DNA of 64,000 nt from Halobaculum halobium (GTDB lineage Archaea > Halobacteriota > Halobacteria > Halobacteriales > Haloferacaceae), in the NCBI RefSeq assembly GCF_030127145.1, contig NZ_CP126158.1, positions 2,418,001 to 2,482,000 of the forward strand. Reading direction: 5' to 3'. The notes beneath the pieces were generated by a model that saw only the letters and a list, made by a program, of their open reading frames with translations, had not been told where the DNA came from and ran no database searches. Below are positions 54,645 through 63,040 of the stretch, in pieces (positions within the stretch are counted from its first letter, which is position 1; each line of letters opens with the position of its first letter). A program made the position numbers and the translations under genes.

Positions 54645-55280
54645 GTGTTCGGTGAGTGGCTCGCGGCGCTTCCGGGATGGCTCGTGTGGGGCGTCGCCGC
54701 CGGTGCGGTCGCCTCGGTCGGCGTCGCGAGCGTCTTCCTCGCGGCCAACCGACTGTTCCCAGACCCACCGACGCGGACCGGCGGCCCCGATCAGGGATCC
54801 CTCCGACGAACGGCCGAGATCCGCGACTACCTCCGGCGCATCGACGAGCGGTTCGTCGAGGACGCTCCCCTCCACGGGACCCGCGTCGCCTTTCACCTCC
54901 CCGAGCGGAACGTCGCGCTCACCTTCGACGTGCACGCGTACTTCGCGATTCGTGACGACGAGGACAGCCACACCCACGTGATCCTCTGTGAGCACGAGAT
55001 GCCCGGGCGCCACCTCGGGCGCCGGCTCCCGTTCGATGTCCCCGAGGTGCATCTCGGCCCCGAGACCGCGACGGCGCCGGTCACCGCCGCCTTCGACACG
55101 CTCGGGCTGCCGGCCTCCGCCGACGAGGAGTCCGTCGAGCGGGCCTACCGCGAGAAGGTGAAAGAGACCCACCCGGACCAGGGCGGGAGCCGCGAGGCGT
55201 TCTCGGAGGTCCGGGAGGCGTACGCGACCGCGCTGGACCACGCCGAGGAGTCGTCCGGAGCCGGTCGCGGACGCGCCTGA
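54645..55280 (+). CDS. Membrane-anchored J-domain protein
   Basis: The 211 residues (GTG start) have one N-terminal membrane helix (about 9-37, LVWGVAAGAVASVGVASVFL), a central unknown domain (about 50-135) and a C-terminal J-domain. In the J-domain AFDTLGLPASADEESVERAY and the HPD tripeptide in KETHPDQGGSREAFSEVREA (about 172-191) are diagnostic; HPD stimulates DnaK ATPase. No Gly/Phe or zinc-finger region is present, so it is a type III J protein that recruits DnaK to the membrane. The gene is alone in its strand group. Confidence 0.82.
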   Translation: MFGEWLAALPGWLVWGVAAGAVASVGVASVFLAANRLFPDPPTRTGGPDQGSLRRTAEIRDYLRRIDERFVEDAPLHGTRVAFHLPERNVALTFDVHAYFAIRDDEDSHTHVILCEHEMPGRHLGRRLPFDVPEVHLGPETATAPVTAAFDTLGLPASADEESVERAYREKVKETHPDQGGSREAFSEVREAYATALDHAEESSGAGRGRA

Positions 55281-55295
55281 CGGAAACGCCCGGCC

Positions 55296-56249
55296 CTACC
55301 GCGAGATCCCGCCGTCGCCCTCGGCGACGACGCGCTCGACCTCCTCGGGGGTGACGACAGCCAGATCCCCGGCGATCGTCCGTTTGAGCGACGCCGTCGC
55401 GGCGCCCCACTCCAGGGCGGCGTCGACGTCGCCGCCGGCACACCGCTTCGAGAGGAACCCGCCGACGAACGCGTCGCCCGTGCCGATCGCGTCGAGCGTG
55501 TCCGCCTCGTACACCGGCTGTTCGAACACCTCGTCGCCGTGGAGCGCGAGCGCGCCGCGGTCGCCGCGGGTGATCACGACCGTCTCGAAGCCGAAGTCGG
55601 TCGCCAACCCGTGTGCGACCTCGACGGCCTCGCCCTCGCGGTCGAGCACCGCCTCGGCGTCCCGCTTCGCGACGAACAGCGCGTCGACGTGCGCGAACAG
55701 ATCCGTCAGCGTCGCCCGAGCTTCCTCGTGGCTCCAGAGCTTGCTCCGGTAGTTCAGGTCGAAGCTCGTCGTCGCGCCCGCAGCGCTCGCGCGCTCCAGC
55801 ACGGCCCGCGTCGTCTCGGCCGCCCGGTCCGACAGCGCCGGCGTAATCCCGGTGGTGTGGAACGCGGTCGCGTCCTCGAGCACCCCCAGGGGAAGCTCCT
55901 CGGGCGTCACGGTCGTCACCGCCGAGTCGGCGCGATCGTAGATGACGTTCGTGCCGCGGGGCTCGCCGCCGTGTTCTAAGTAGTAGGTGCCGAGGCGCGC
56001 GTCGTCCTCGAACGCGACGCCGGTGCGGACGCCGCGGGCACGCAACTCGCCCACGACGCGCCGCCCAAGCGGCGAGTCGGGGAGCTTCGACAGCCACACC
56101 GAGTCCAGATCCAGCGACGCGCCCGCGACGGCGACGTTGCTTTCGGCGCCGCCGATGCGAACGTCGAACGCATCGGTCGTCTCCAGGCGGGTCCCCTGCG
56201 GCGGGGAGAGGCGAAGCATCGTCTCTCCGAACGTGACGAGATCGGTCAT
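55296..56249 (-). CDS. kdgK: 2-keto-3-deoxygluconate kinase (PfkB family)
   Basis: Phosphorylates KDG to KDPG in the semi-phosphorylative Entner-Doudoroff pathway of haloarchaea. The 317 residues show PfkB features: [15 protein letters not shown] at the N-terminus, [14 protein letters not shown] (about 34-47) and the C-terminal signature [20 protein letters not shown] (about 251-270) with the catalytic Asp. The '[13 protein letters not shown]' segment (about 88-100) fits KDG kinases more than ribokinases. It lies 50 bases after mutL on the same strand and may be co-transcribed with it. Substrate is inference within PfkB. Confidence 0.82.
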   Translation of the reverse strand: MTDLVTFGETMLRLSPPQGTRLETTDAFDVRIGGAESNVAVAGASLDLDSVWLSKLPDSPLGRRVVGELRARGVRTGVAFEDDARLGTYYLEHGGEPRGTNVIYDRADSAVTTVTPEELPLGVLEDATAFHTTGITPALSDRAAETTRAVLERASAAGATTSFDLNYRSKLWSHEEARATLTDLFAHVDALFVAKRDAEAVLDREGEAVEVAHGLATDFGFETVVITRGDRGALALHGDEVFEQPVYEADTLDAIGTGDAFVGGFLSKRCAGGDVDAALEWGAATASLKRTIAGDLAVVTPEEVERVVAEGDGGISR

Positions 56250-56299
56250 GGCCGAGCCGACGGCCGGGGCCATCAAGAAGGGTCTGGAAGCGGGTCGAC

Positions 56300-58705
56300 C
56301 TACTCCGCGCGCCGACCGCCGTGACCGGGGTAGTCGCGCTCGAACCGATCTTCGATCTCTGCGCGCCCGAACTCGACGATCACCGGGCGGCCGTGGGGGC
56401 ACGCGTAGGGGTTCTCGCAGTCGTCGAGCGCGTCCAGGAGTTCTGTCACGCTTCCCTCGGTCAACGAGGTGTTGCCCGTCACCGACGGGTAACACGCCAG
56501 GTCCGCCAACAGCGCGTCCGCGACCTCCGAGACGGGCCGGTCGCCGGTGGTCACCTCGTCGGCGAAGGCGGCGAGTACGTCGCGCAGGAGATCCGGGTCC
56601 AGCGTCGCGTCGAACACCGCAGGGACCGCCGTCACCGCGACGGCGTGGCTCGGGGCCCCGCTCCGCTCGGCGCTACCCCCACCGTCGGTGCTGTCGTCGT
56701 TCCCGGCGGGTGCGTCAACGCGCTCGGCCCGGAACCCGACCTCGCGCAGCGCGTCACGGAACGTCTCGAACAGCTCCGACTCCCGCGCCGTCAGCTCCAA
56801 CTCGACAGGCGCCGCGAGCGTCTGTGCGGGGGCCCCGTCGCCGACGGACCGCTGGAGCCGCTCGTAGTTGACGCGCTCGTCGGCCGCGTGCTGGTCGACC
56901 AGCACGAGGCCGGCGTCGGTCTCGCAGACCACGTACGTGTCGTCGTATTGACCGAGCACGCGCATCGCCGGGAGGCGGGTACGATCGGTCCGCTCGTCGG
57001 TTGTCCCGCCCGCGAGGGTCGCCTGCGAGGGCGCGCCCCACGTTCGCTCGCGGTCGGCGTCGGGCGTCAGCGTCGACTCCTCTGGTTCGTCGCTGTCGCC
57101 GTCGTCGTTGAGTCCGCCGGTATCATCGGTACCGCCGTCCTCGCCGGCACCATCGCGCTGGCCGTCCTCGGTTTGCCACGCCCGCGGCGACGGCGCGCCG
57201 CCGGCGGTGGCGTCGGTTCGGCCGCGCTCCGGGTGGTCCGTCGGGCGGTCGCTCGCGGCGTCGCCAGCGTCCCCGATATCGACGCTCCAGGCGTCGTCGT
57301 CGGCCGCTCCGGACGGGGCGTCGGCGGCATCGCTCTCGGGGGCGCCACTCCCGTCGTCGCCGTCGGCCGCCGATCCGTCGTTCTCGTCCCGATCCGGGGG
57401 CGAGATACCGTCCTCGGGCGCGTCTGGCGGGTCCTCCGCGGTCCCGGCGTCCGAACTCCCCCAGGCGTCGAGCACGGAGGAAGTGGCCTCCGTGCCGCGG
57501 CTCGTCGCGTCGGCGGTCCCCCCAGCACTGTCGCTGCGGTCGTCCGCGCCGTCGCCGTCGTCGCCGCTGGCATCGCCGCCTTCAGCGGCGCGACGCTCTG
57601 CGGCCGCGCGCTCGTGGTCCGTGCCGGCGCCGCCGACGACTTCGGGGTCGACGGCCGCCTCGTCGGGTGCCGAGCGGCCGCGAGGGGCCGACGACCGGAC
57701 GAGCCCGTGGTCAAGCAGCGCGGACCGCACCGCCTCCCGGACGGTCCCGATCACGTCGGCGTCGTCGTCGAAGCGGACCTCGGTCTTGCGGGGGTGGACG
57801 TTCACGTCGACGGCCGCGGCCGGCACGTCGACGAAGAGGACGGCGAACGGGTAGCGGTCGGTCGCCAACTGGCCGCCGTAGGCGTCGACGACCGCCCCGC
57901 GGAGGTCGCCGTCGCGCACCCAGCGGTCGTTCACGTAGGTGGTGAGGTACTCCCGGCCCGCGCGGGTCGTCTCCGGGTGCGAGACGAGCCCGGTCACCGT
58001 GACGGCGCCCGACTCGGACGCGAACTCGACGTCGACCATCGACTCGGCGACCTCCCGGCCGTACACCGCGAGCACGGCCGAGCGGCGGTTCCCGTCGCCG
58101 GGCGAGGCGAACACCTCGCGGCCGTCGTGCTCCAGCGACACCGCCACGTCGGGGTTCGCGAGCGCGTACGCGGAGACGACGCCGCTGACCCGGTCGAACT
58201 CCGTCGCCGGCGTCTTGAGGAACTTCCGGCGAGCGGGGGTGCGCCCGAACAGATCGCGGACCTCGACGGTCGTTCCGACGGGACTTCCCGCGGGCTCCAC
58301 CTCGCCCTCGTCGCCGTGGTCGACGACCAACTCGGCGCCGGTGTCGGCGTCGGGCGTGCGCGAGCGGACGGTCAGCTCCGCGACCGCGCCGACGGAGTGG
58401 AGCGCCTCGCCGCGAAAGCCGAGCGTCGCGACGCCGGCGTCGAGGTCGTCCATGCCGTCGAGCTTGCTGGTGGCGTGTTTCGCCACGGCCATCGGGATCT
58501 CATCGGGGGGGATCCCCGCGCCGTCGTCGCGAACGCGGATGCCGTCGATGCCGCCGTTCTCGACGGCGACGGCAACCCTGGACGCGCCCGCGTCGAGCGC
58601 GTTCTCGACGAGCTCTTTCACGACGGAGGCGGGTCGCTCGACGACCTCACCCGCCGCGATCTCGCGGACGGTACGGTCGTCCAACGCGCGGATCTCCCCG
58701 GTCAT
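56300..58705 (-). CDS. mutL: DNA mismatch repair protein MutL
   Basis: ATP-driven clamp that links mismatch recognition to strand incision. The 801 residues have a GHKL ATPase (about 1-330): [37 protein letters not shown] and KHATSKL are the four nucleotide motifs. A very long Asp/Ser/Gly-rich linker (about 345-570) follows. A C-terminal endonuclease-type domain (about 580-795) has [14 protein letters not shown], close to the DQHAx2Ex4E metal site, and ACYPSVTGN and [12 protein letters not shown]. So it is a nicking-type MutL. No mutS is adjacent in the window, unlike some haloarchaea. Confidence 0.96.
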   Translation of the reverse strand: MTGEIRALDDRTVREIAAGEVVERPASVVKELVENALDAGASRVAVAVENGGIDGIRVRDDGAGIPPDEIPMAVAKHATSKLDGMDDLDAGVATLGFRGEALHSVGAVAELTVRSRTPDADTGAELVVDHGDEGEVEPAGSPVGTTVEVRDLFGRTPARRKFLKTPATEFDRVSGVVSAYALANPDVAVSLEHDGREVFASPGDGNRRSAVLAVYGREVAESMVDVEFASESGAVTVTGLVSHPETTRAGREYLTTYVNDRWVRDGDLRGAVVDAYGGQLATDRYPFAVLFVDVPAAAVDVNVHPRKTEVRFDDDADVIGTVREAVRSALLDHGLVRSSAPRGRSAPDEAAVDPEVVGGAGTDHERAAAERRAAEGGDASGDDGDGADDRSDSAGGTADATSRGTEATSSVLDAWGSSDAGTAEDPPDAPEDGISPPDRDENDGSAADGDDGSGAPESDAADAPSGAADDDAWSVDIGDAGDAASDRPTDHPERGRTDATAGGAPSPRAWQTEDGQRDGAGEDGGTDDTGGLNDDGDSDEPEESTLTPDADRERTWGAPSQATLAGGTTDERTDRTRLPAMRVLGQYDDTYVVCETDAGLVLVDQHAADERVNYERLQRSVGDGAPAQTLAAPVELELTARESELFETFRDALREVGFRAERVDAPAGNDDSTDGGGSAERSGAPSHAVAVTAVPAVFDATLDPDLLRDVLAAFADEVTTGDRPVSEVADALLADLACYPSVTGNTSLTEGSVTELLDALDDCENPYACPHGRPVIVEFGRAEIEDRFERDYPGHGGRRAE

Positions 58706-58852
58706 CGCTCGGACGCTCGCGGCCGAGCGGTATCAATCCCGTGTTCGGGCCCGCGATCGCGGGCGGCGGTCGCGCGACGCCTCGTGACGTCCCGCGAGAC
58801 CGTCTGGCTCCGCCCGCCCGCGATTCTACGGGCTGAGAACTCCGACGGATGG

Positions 58853-58861
58853 ATTATATAC
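58853..58861 (+). promoter_or_regulatory. Strong TATA element for the KaiC-like gene
   Basis: ATTATATAC is centred about 32 bases before the ATG at 58889. It is one of the clearest TATA boxes in the window. Confidence 0.6.
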
Positions 58862-58888
58862 AGTCGTCGCGTCCGCCGGGATACGCAG

Positions 58889-59479
58889 ATGAGCAGGAGT
58901 GGAACGCAGCAGGGAGTGGGATCCCGGGACGACGAGCGCTCGCGGTCGTCGAAGGCCGAATTGGTGTTGACACCGCCGGGCCCCGAACGCCGGACGACGG
59001 TGAAGCGGCAGGCGGTCGCGGGGTACGTCGAGCACCCGACGGTCGTGGAGTTCACCTACGACACGGACCCGGTGGCGCTCCACGAGCGCTGGCGCGCCGA
59101 GGTCGGCGCGCCTCCGTGTCACCTGATCGTTGACGCCTCGGGAACCGGGGAGATCCCCGGGCCGCGAGTCGCCGCCGACGGCGGGTCGTTCGCCGTCGAG
59201 GGCGCCCACCCGCAGGACCTCACCGGATTGTGCATGAAGTGGCAGGACGCGCTGGCGGAGGCTCGCGGGCAGGGAGGCCTCTTCGTCGCGTTCGACTCGG
59301 TGACCGCGCTCCTCCAGTACGTCGACCTCAGCGTGGCGTACCGATTCCTCCACACGCTCGTCACCGGCGTCCACCGCGTCGGCGCCCGCGCGCAGTTCTA
59401 CCTCGACCCGAAGGCGCACGAGGATCAGACCGTCTCGACAGTCCAGGGGCTGTTCGACGCGGTCCGGCGGGTCAACTGA
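58889..59479 (+). CDS. KaiC/RecA-fold protein without P-loop (haloarchaeal DUF)
   Basis: The 196 residues have a polar N-terminus (1-30) and then a RecA/KaiC-like alpha/beta domain. HLIVDASGTGEIPGP and the hydrophobic strand GGLFVAFDSVTALLQYVDLS (Walker-B-like, about 128-147) are visible, as is RVGARAQFYLDPKAHEDQTV near the end. No GxxxxGKT Walker A is found, so it is unlikely to be an ATPase. It resembles haloarchaeal DUF7504-type proteins thought to be regulators. The gene is divergent from mutL and has a strong TATA element. Confidence 0.7.
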   Translation: MSRSGTQQGVGSRDDERSRSSKAELVLTPPGPERRTTVKRQAVAGYVEHPTVVEFTYDTDPVALHERWRAEVGAPPCHLIVDASGTGEIPGPRVAADGGSFAVEGAHPQDLTGLCMKWQDALAEARGQGGLFVAFDSVTALLQYVDLSVAYRFLHTLVTGVHRVGARAQFYLDPKAHEDQTVSTVQGLFDAVRRVN

Positions 59480-59573
59480 CGGGCCACTCGCGACGGCGAC
59501 ACACCCTGCAGTACTCCGGCCCGCACTCGCGGGGCCGCGACACGCTGATGCACCCGCCGCGCGTCGTTCGCGT

Positions 59574-60023
59574 ATGGGTCTCCAACGCCGATTCGGCGAC
59601 CTCGACAGCTTCTGGGAGCGCCACGCGAACCCCAAGAGCGGCTGGTCTCGGCTGCTCTCGGTCCCGTTGTTGCTGGCGGCTGCCTACACCCGCGATCGCC
59701 GAGTGCTTGCGGTCGCGCTCGGCTGGACCGTCGTCAACCCGGTCGCCTTTCCCCGCGTCGACCGCAGCCCCGAGGGCGACCCGGCGTGGATGACCCGCGT
59801 CGTCGACGCCGAGCGCGCGTGGCTCCGCGGCGACGTGTCGCCCGGCGGCTGGGACCGCCTGAACGCCTTTTCGGCGCCCGTCACCGCCTATGCGCTGTAC
59901 GCCGCTTACCGACGCCGACCGGTCCGAGCCGTCATCGCGGGGGCGGCATCGATGGCGCTGAAGCTGGCGTACGTGTGGGGACTGGAGCGGCGGTGGAGCG
60001 GTGAAACTGCCGGAAGGCGCTGA
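59574..60023 (+). CDS. Small membrane protein, DUF6653-like
   Basis: The 149 residues include SFWERHANPKSGWSRLLSVP (about 12-31), typical of a haloarchaeal DUF family whose members start 'fW..haNPwSgwtR'. About three hydrophobic stretches (about 28-45, 50-62, 95-140) suggest membrane association. Function unknown. Its stop is about 118 bases before the converging aminopeptidase gene. Confidence 0.6.
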   Translation: MGLQRRFGDLDSFWERHANPKSGWSRLLSVPLLLAAAYTRDRRVLAVALGWTVVNPVAFPRVDRSPEGDPAWMTRVVDAERAWLRGDVSPGGWDRLNAFSAPVTAYALYAAYRRRPVRAVIAGAASMALKLAYVWGLERRWSGETAGRR

Positions 60024-60140
60024 TTCGGGAGGACGCTGATTCGGGAGGAGGATGATCGGGAGGCCCTGATTCTGGGTGACGCTGGTCCATGAAGACCGCA
60101 GGGTAGCTGGAGAACGCGGTCGTACCGGTGAGCCGCGGCG

Positions 60141-61088
60141 CTACGGTTCCGGCAGGTCGATTTCCTCGCCGTCCGCGTACACGGTCGGATCGGTCACGAT
60201 CCCGTCGAGGTGCAGGGGCGCGTCGGTGTCGCCGCCGATGCCCGCGTCGTCGCCGATGGCGATGTGAACGGTGCCGGCGGCCTTCTCGTCGAGCAGCACG
60301 GAGCCGACGAGGGCAGTGACGCCGACGTTCGTTCCGATGCCCAACTCCGCGAGGTTGTACGCGTCGCGACCGACCTCCTCGGCGGCCGCCTCGACCTGCT
60401 CGCGCACCTCGTCGTCGGAGATGTCGGTGACGAAGCCGTCCTCGACTTCGAAGCGGAGTTCGCGACCGTCCAGCAGGCCGTACGGCATCATCGTCCCGTC
60501 CACGACGTACGTGCCGTCTGCGGTTTTGGGGCTGACGAACACCTCTCCGGCCGGGAGATTCGAGAAGGAGCCGGGCTCGCTCACGTCTCCGGTGTCGGAC
60601 AGGAACTCGCGGTCGCCGGGCTCGAACGTGATGTCGGTCCCCGCCGCCGTCGTGACGCGGATCTCGTCGGCGTCGTCGACCTGCGCGCGCACGTCCGCGC
60701 AGTGGCGCGCGATCGTCTCGTAGTCGGCGTCGAGCCCGGTGACGAACACCTCGCGGGTGATCCCCGGCAGCGTCGCGCCGCGGGCGCCCGCCCCGCAAGC
60801 GTTGCCGCGGGCGCGAGTGTGGCTGAGGCTTTTCGTCGTCGGTGCGAGGAAGGCGTCGGCTTCTCGCATCGCGGCTGCGACGGGCGCCGGCGGCTCCGTT
60901 CCGTGTTGGCCCGCGGGCGGGTAGCGGACGATACTCGCGTCGTCGGTGACCTCGCTGGCGACGGCATAGAGGGCCTCGCCGATCGCCTCGCGCTTGTCGT
61001 CGGTGACGACCGCGAGCGACTCGTCGCTCCCGAGGTCCAGGCACTGGTGGATCGCCGTTTCGGCCGCCGCGCGGAGGTCGTCGTCCAT
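60141..61088 (-). CDS. M29-type aminopeptidase (COG2309)
   Basis: Metal-dependent aminopeptidase. The 315 residues fit the aminopeptidase T fold: TTAAGTDITFEPGDREFLSD (about 164-183), LPAGEVFVSPKTADGTYVVD (about 196-215), NLAELGIGTNVGVTALVGSV (about 263-282) and the C-terminal GTVHIAIGDD. It is shorter than classical M29 enzymes, whose metal ligands are Glu, His and Asp in these segments; all of them cannot be confirmed by eye. The start at 61088 agrees with the family; an in-frame upstream extension is rejected. It is divergent from gapB. Confidence 0.8.
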   Translation of the reverse strand: MDDDLRAAAETAIHQCLDLGSDESLAVVTDDKREAIGEALYAVASEVTDDASIVRYPPAGQHGTEPPAPVAAAMREADAFLAPTTKSLSHTRARGNACGAGARGATLPGITREVFVTGLDADYETIARHCADVRAQVDDADEIRVTTAAGTDITFEPGDREFLSDTGDVSEPGSFSNLPAGEVFVSPKTADGTYVVDGTMMPYGLLDGRELRFEVEDGFVTDISDDEVREQVEAAAEEVGRDAYNLAELGIGTNVGVTALVGSVLLDEKAAGTVHIAIGDDAGIGGDTDAPLHLDGIVTDPTVYADGEEIDLPEP

Positions 61089-61202
61089 ACCGACGCTGGG
61101 ATCCGATCCGGTTTGGTCCTGTCGGAGCGGCGGTCGCGAGGACCGCGTGCCGGTCGGTCTCTGCGGTCCCCGATCGAGCGATTCCGCCGAATTCTTGGCG
61201 CT

Positions 61203-61218
61203 TACTCGATATGTAGTT
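61203..61218 (-). promoter_or_regulatory. TrmB-like operator upstream of gapB
   Basis: TACTC-N7-AGTT matches the published haloarchaeal TrmB motif TACT-N7-8-GAGTA on its reverse strand (TACTC-N7-8-AGTA) at 8 of 9 defined positions. It lies about 26-41 bases upstream of the gapB TATA element (61244-61250) and between two divergent genes. It is a candidate only. Confidence 0.4.
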
Positions 61219-61243
61219 GCTTTCTGATTAACGAACCCGTAAC

Positions 61244-61250
61244 GATTAAC
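61244..61250 (+). promoter_or_regulatory. TATA-like element for gapB with direct repeat
   Basis: GATTAAC is about 29 bases before the gapB ATG. A second GATTAAC lies 18 bases upstream at 61226-61232. Confidence 0.45.
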
Positions 61251-61275
61251 CCCGGTGACGAAGGACCAACTGACA

Positions 61276-62352
61276 ATGATCCAGGTGGGCGTCAACGGCT
61301 ACGGCACGATCGGCAAGCGCGTCGCCGACGCGGTGGCCGCACAGCCCGACATGCAGTTGACGGGCGTGGCGAAGACCCGCCCGAACTACGAGGCGGAGGC
61401 GGCGGTCAGGAAGGGCTACCCGCTGTACGCCGCGATCCCGGACCGCGCGGACCTGTTTCACGAGGCCGGGATCGACCTCGCCGGCGAGGTCGTGGACATG
61501 GTGATGACCGCCGACGTGATCGTCGATACGACGCCCTCCGGCATCGGTGCAGACAACCGCGAGCTGTACGAGCGCTACGACACGCCCGCCATCTTCCAGG
61601 GCGGGGAGGACGCGGACGTCGCCGACGTGAGTTTCAACGCCCGCTCCAACTATGACCGCGCGCGGGCGGACGACGTCGACACCGCCCGCGTCGTCTCGTG
61701 CAACACGACCGGGCTCTCGCGGCTGCTCACGCCGCTGATCGAGACGTACGGCGTCGAGAAGTCTCGCGTCACGCTCGTCCGCCGCGGCGGTGACCCGGGG
61801 CAGACCTCCCGCGGCCCGATCAACGACATCCTCCCGGACCCCGTCTCGATCCCCTCACACCACGGCCCGGACGTGAACACGATCCTCCCCGACGTAGACA
61901 TCGACACGCTCGGCGTGAAGGTGCCGGCGACGCTCATGCACCTCCATTCGGTGAACGTCACCCTCGACTCGGCGCCAACGGCGGCGGAGGTGCGCGACCT
62001 GCTCTCGGCGGAGTCGCGGCTGTTCATCGTCCCCGAGGAGACGGGGATCGACGGAACGGGGAAGCTGAAGGAGTTCGCGATGGACACGGGTCGCCCGCGG
62101 GGCGACCTCTGGGAGAACTGCATCTGGGAGGACTCCGTCTCCATGGAGGGCTCGGACCTGTACCTGTTCCAGTCGATCCACCAGGAGTCGGACGTGATCC
62201 CCGAGAACATCGACGCGATCCGAGCGCTGCTCGACTGGGAGGACCGCGAGACGAGTATGGCGAAGACCGACGAAACGCTCGGCGTCGGCCTCGAATCGCT
62301 GTTCGACGGCCAGCGCCAGCGCGTAGTGCCGAAGAGCAACGGCGACGACTGA
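61276..62352 (+). CDS. gapB: Type II glyceraldehyde-3-phosphate dehydrogenase
   Basis: Archaeal GAPDH for the gluconeogenic direction (1,3-bisphosphoglycerate to glyceraldehyde 3-phosphate). The 358 residues start with a Rossmann motif, [18 protein letters not shown] (about 3-20), and contain the catalytic Cys in [10 protein letters not shown] (about 139-148), [12 protein letters not shown] and a phosphate/substrate region with [13 protein letters not shown]. The family is distinct from bacterial-type GapA. pgk lies 0.7 kb away on the other strand; both run the lower half of central sugar metabolism. Confidence 0.94.
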   Translation: MIQVGVNGYGTIGKRVADAVAAQPDMQLTGVAKTRPNYEAEAAVRKGYPLYAAIPDRADLFHEAGIDLAGEVVDMVMTADVIVDTTPSGIGADNRELYERYDTPAIFQGGEDADVADVSFNARSNYDRARADDVDTARVVSCNTTGLSRLLTPLIETYGVEKSRVTLVRRGGDPGQTSRGPINDILPDPVSIPSHHGPDVNTILPDVDIDTLGVKVPATLMHLHSVNVTLDSAPTAAEVRDLLSAESRLFIVPEETGIDGTGKLKEFAMDTGRPRGDLWENCIWEDSVSMEGSDLYLFQSIHQESDVIPENIDAIRALLDWEDRETSMAKTDETLGVGLESLFDGQRQRVVPKSNGDD

Positions 62353-62486
62353 GGCGTGGCCGACCGGAAGGGAGGCATCGAGTGGATGGCGGAGCGGCCC
62401 CCGTATCGCCCCGCCCACGAGGAAATCGACGTCGAGGAAACGAGGCCACGAACCAGCCGGGGTGCAAGCGGCGCGAACGGAGCGAG

Positions 62487-63002
62487 CTACCCCAGCCTCT
62501 CGAAGGACACCTCGCCGGACGCGGTGTCGACCAGCGCCGCCGAGGGCCCCTTCTCGCGACCGGGTATCGGGACCCCGCCCGGATTGAGGTGAACTGTGCC
62601 GTCGCGCTCCTCGTGGACGCGCTCGTGGGTGTGCCCGCGACAGACGTAGTCGTAGCTGCCGCTGGCGAGCAGCGCGTCGACGATGGGCTCGCTCGTCCCG
62701 TGATAGACGGCGAACTCGGCGCTTCCGAGCGTCAGTTCCGCGAACTCGCCGTGGTAGGTGCCGAACGCGTCGACCGCGTCCGCCAGCGCCCACTCGCCGT
62801 CGTTGTTGCCGCGGACGGCGTGGAACGCCCAGTCCGCGTCCGGGTTGTCGCCCGAACCCGGTTCGAACGGGGTCGCCGAGAACGGCGCGACGATGTCGCC
62901 GCAGTGGATCGCGACGTCGACAGCGGCGTCTGCGAACGCGTCGACCGCCGCTTCGACGTACTGTGCGTTGTCGTGGGTGTCGGAGACGACGCCGACGAGC
63001 AT
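62487..63002 (-). CDS. Calcineurin-like phosphodiesterase (MJ0936/YfcE type)
   Basis: Small metallophosphoesterase. The 171 residues contain the five metallophosphoesterase blocks: VVSDTHDN (about 5-12), HCGDIV (about 33-38), VRGNNDGEW (about 63-71), VYHGTS (about 99-104) and CRGHTHERVH (about 121-130). Two metal ions would be bound. Members of this family hydrolyse cyclic or phosphodiester compounds; the natural substrate is unknown. It starts 38 bases after the pgk stop on the same strand and may be co-transcribed. Confidence 0.9.
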   Translation of the reverse strand: MLVGVVSDTHDNAQYVEAAVDAFADAAVDVAIHCGDIVAPFSATPFEPGSGDNPDADWAFHAVRGNNDGEWALADAVDAFGTYHGEFAELTLGSAEFAVYHGTSEPIVDALLASGSYDYVCRGHTHERVHEERDGTVHLNPGGVPIPGREKGPSAALVDTASGEVSFERLG

Positions 63003-63040
63003 ACCCCGCGTTCGGTCGCCCGGCGCATCAAACGCCCGGC

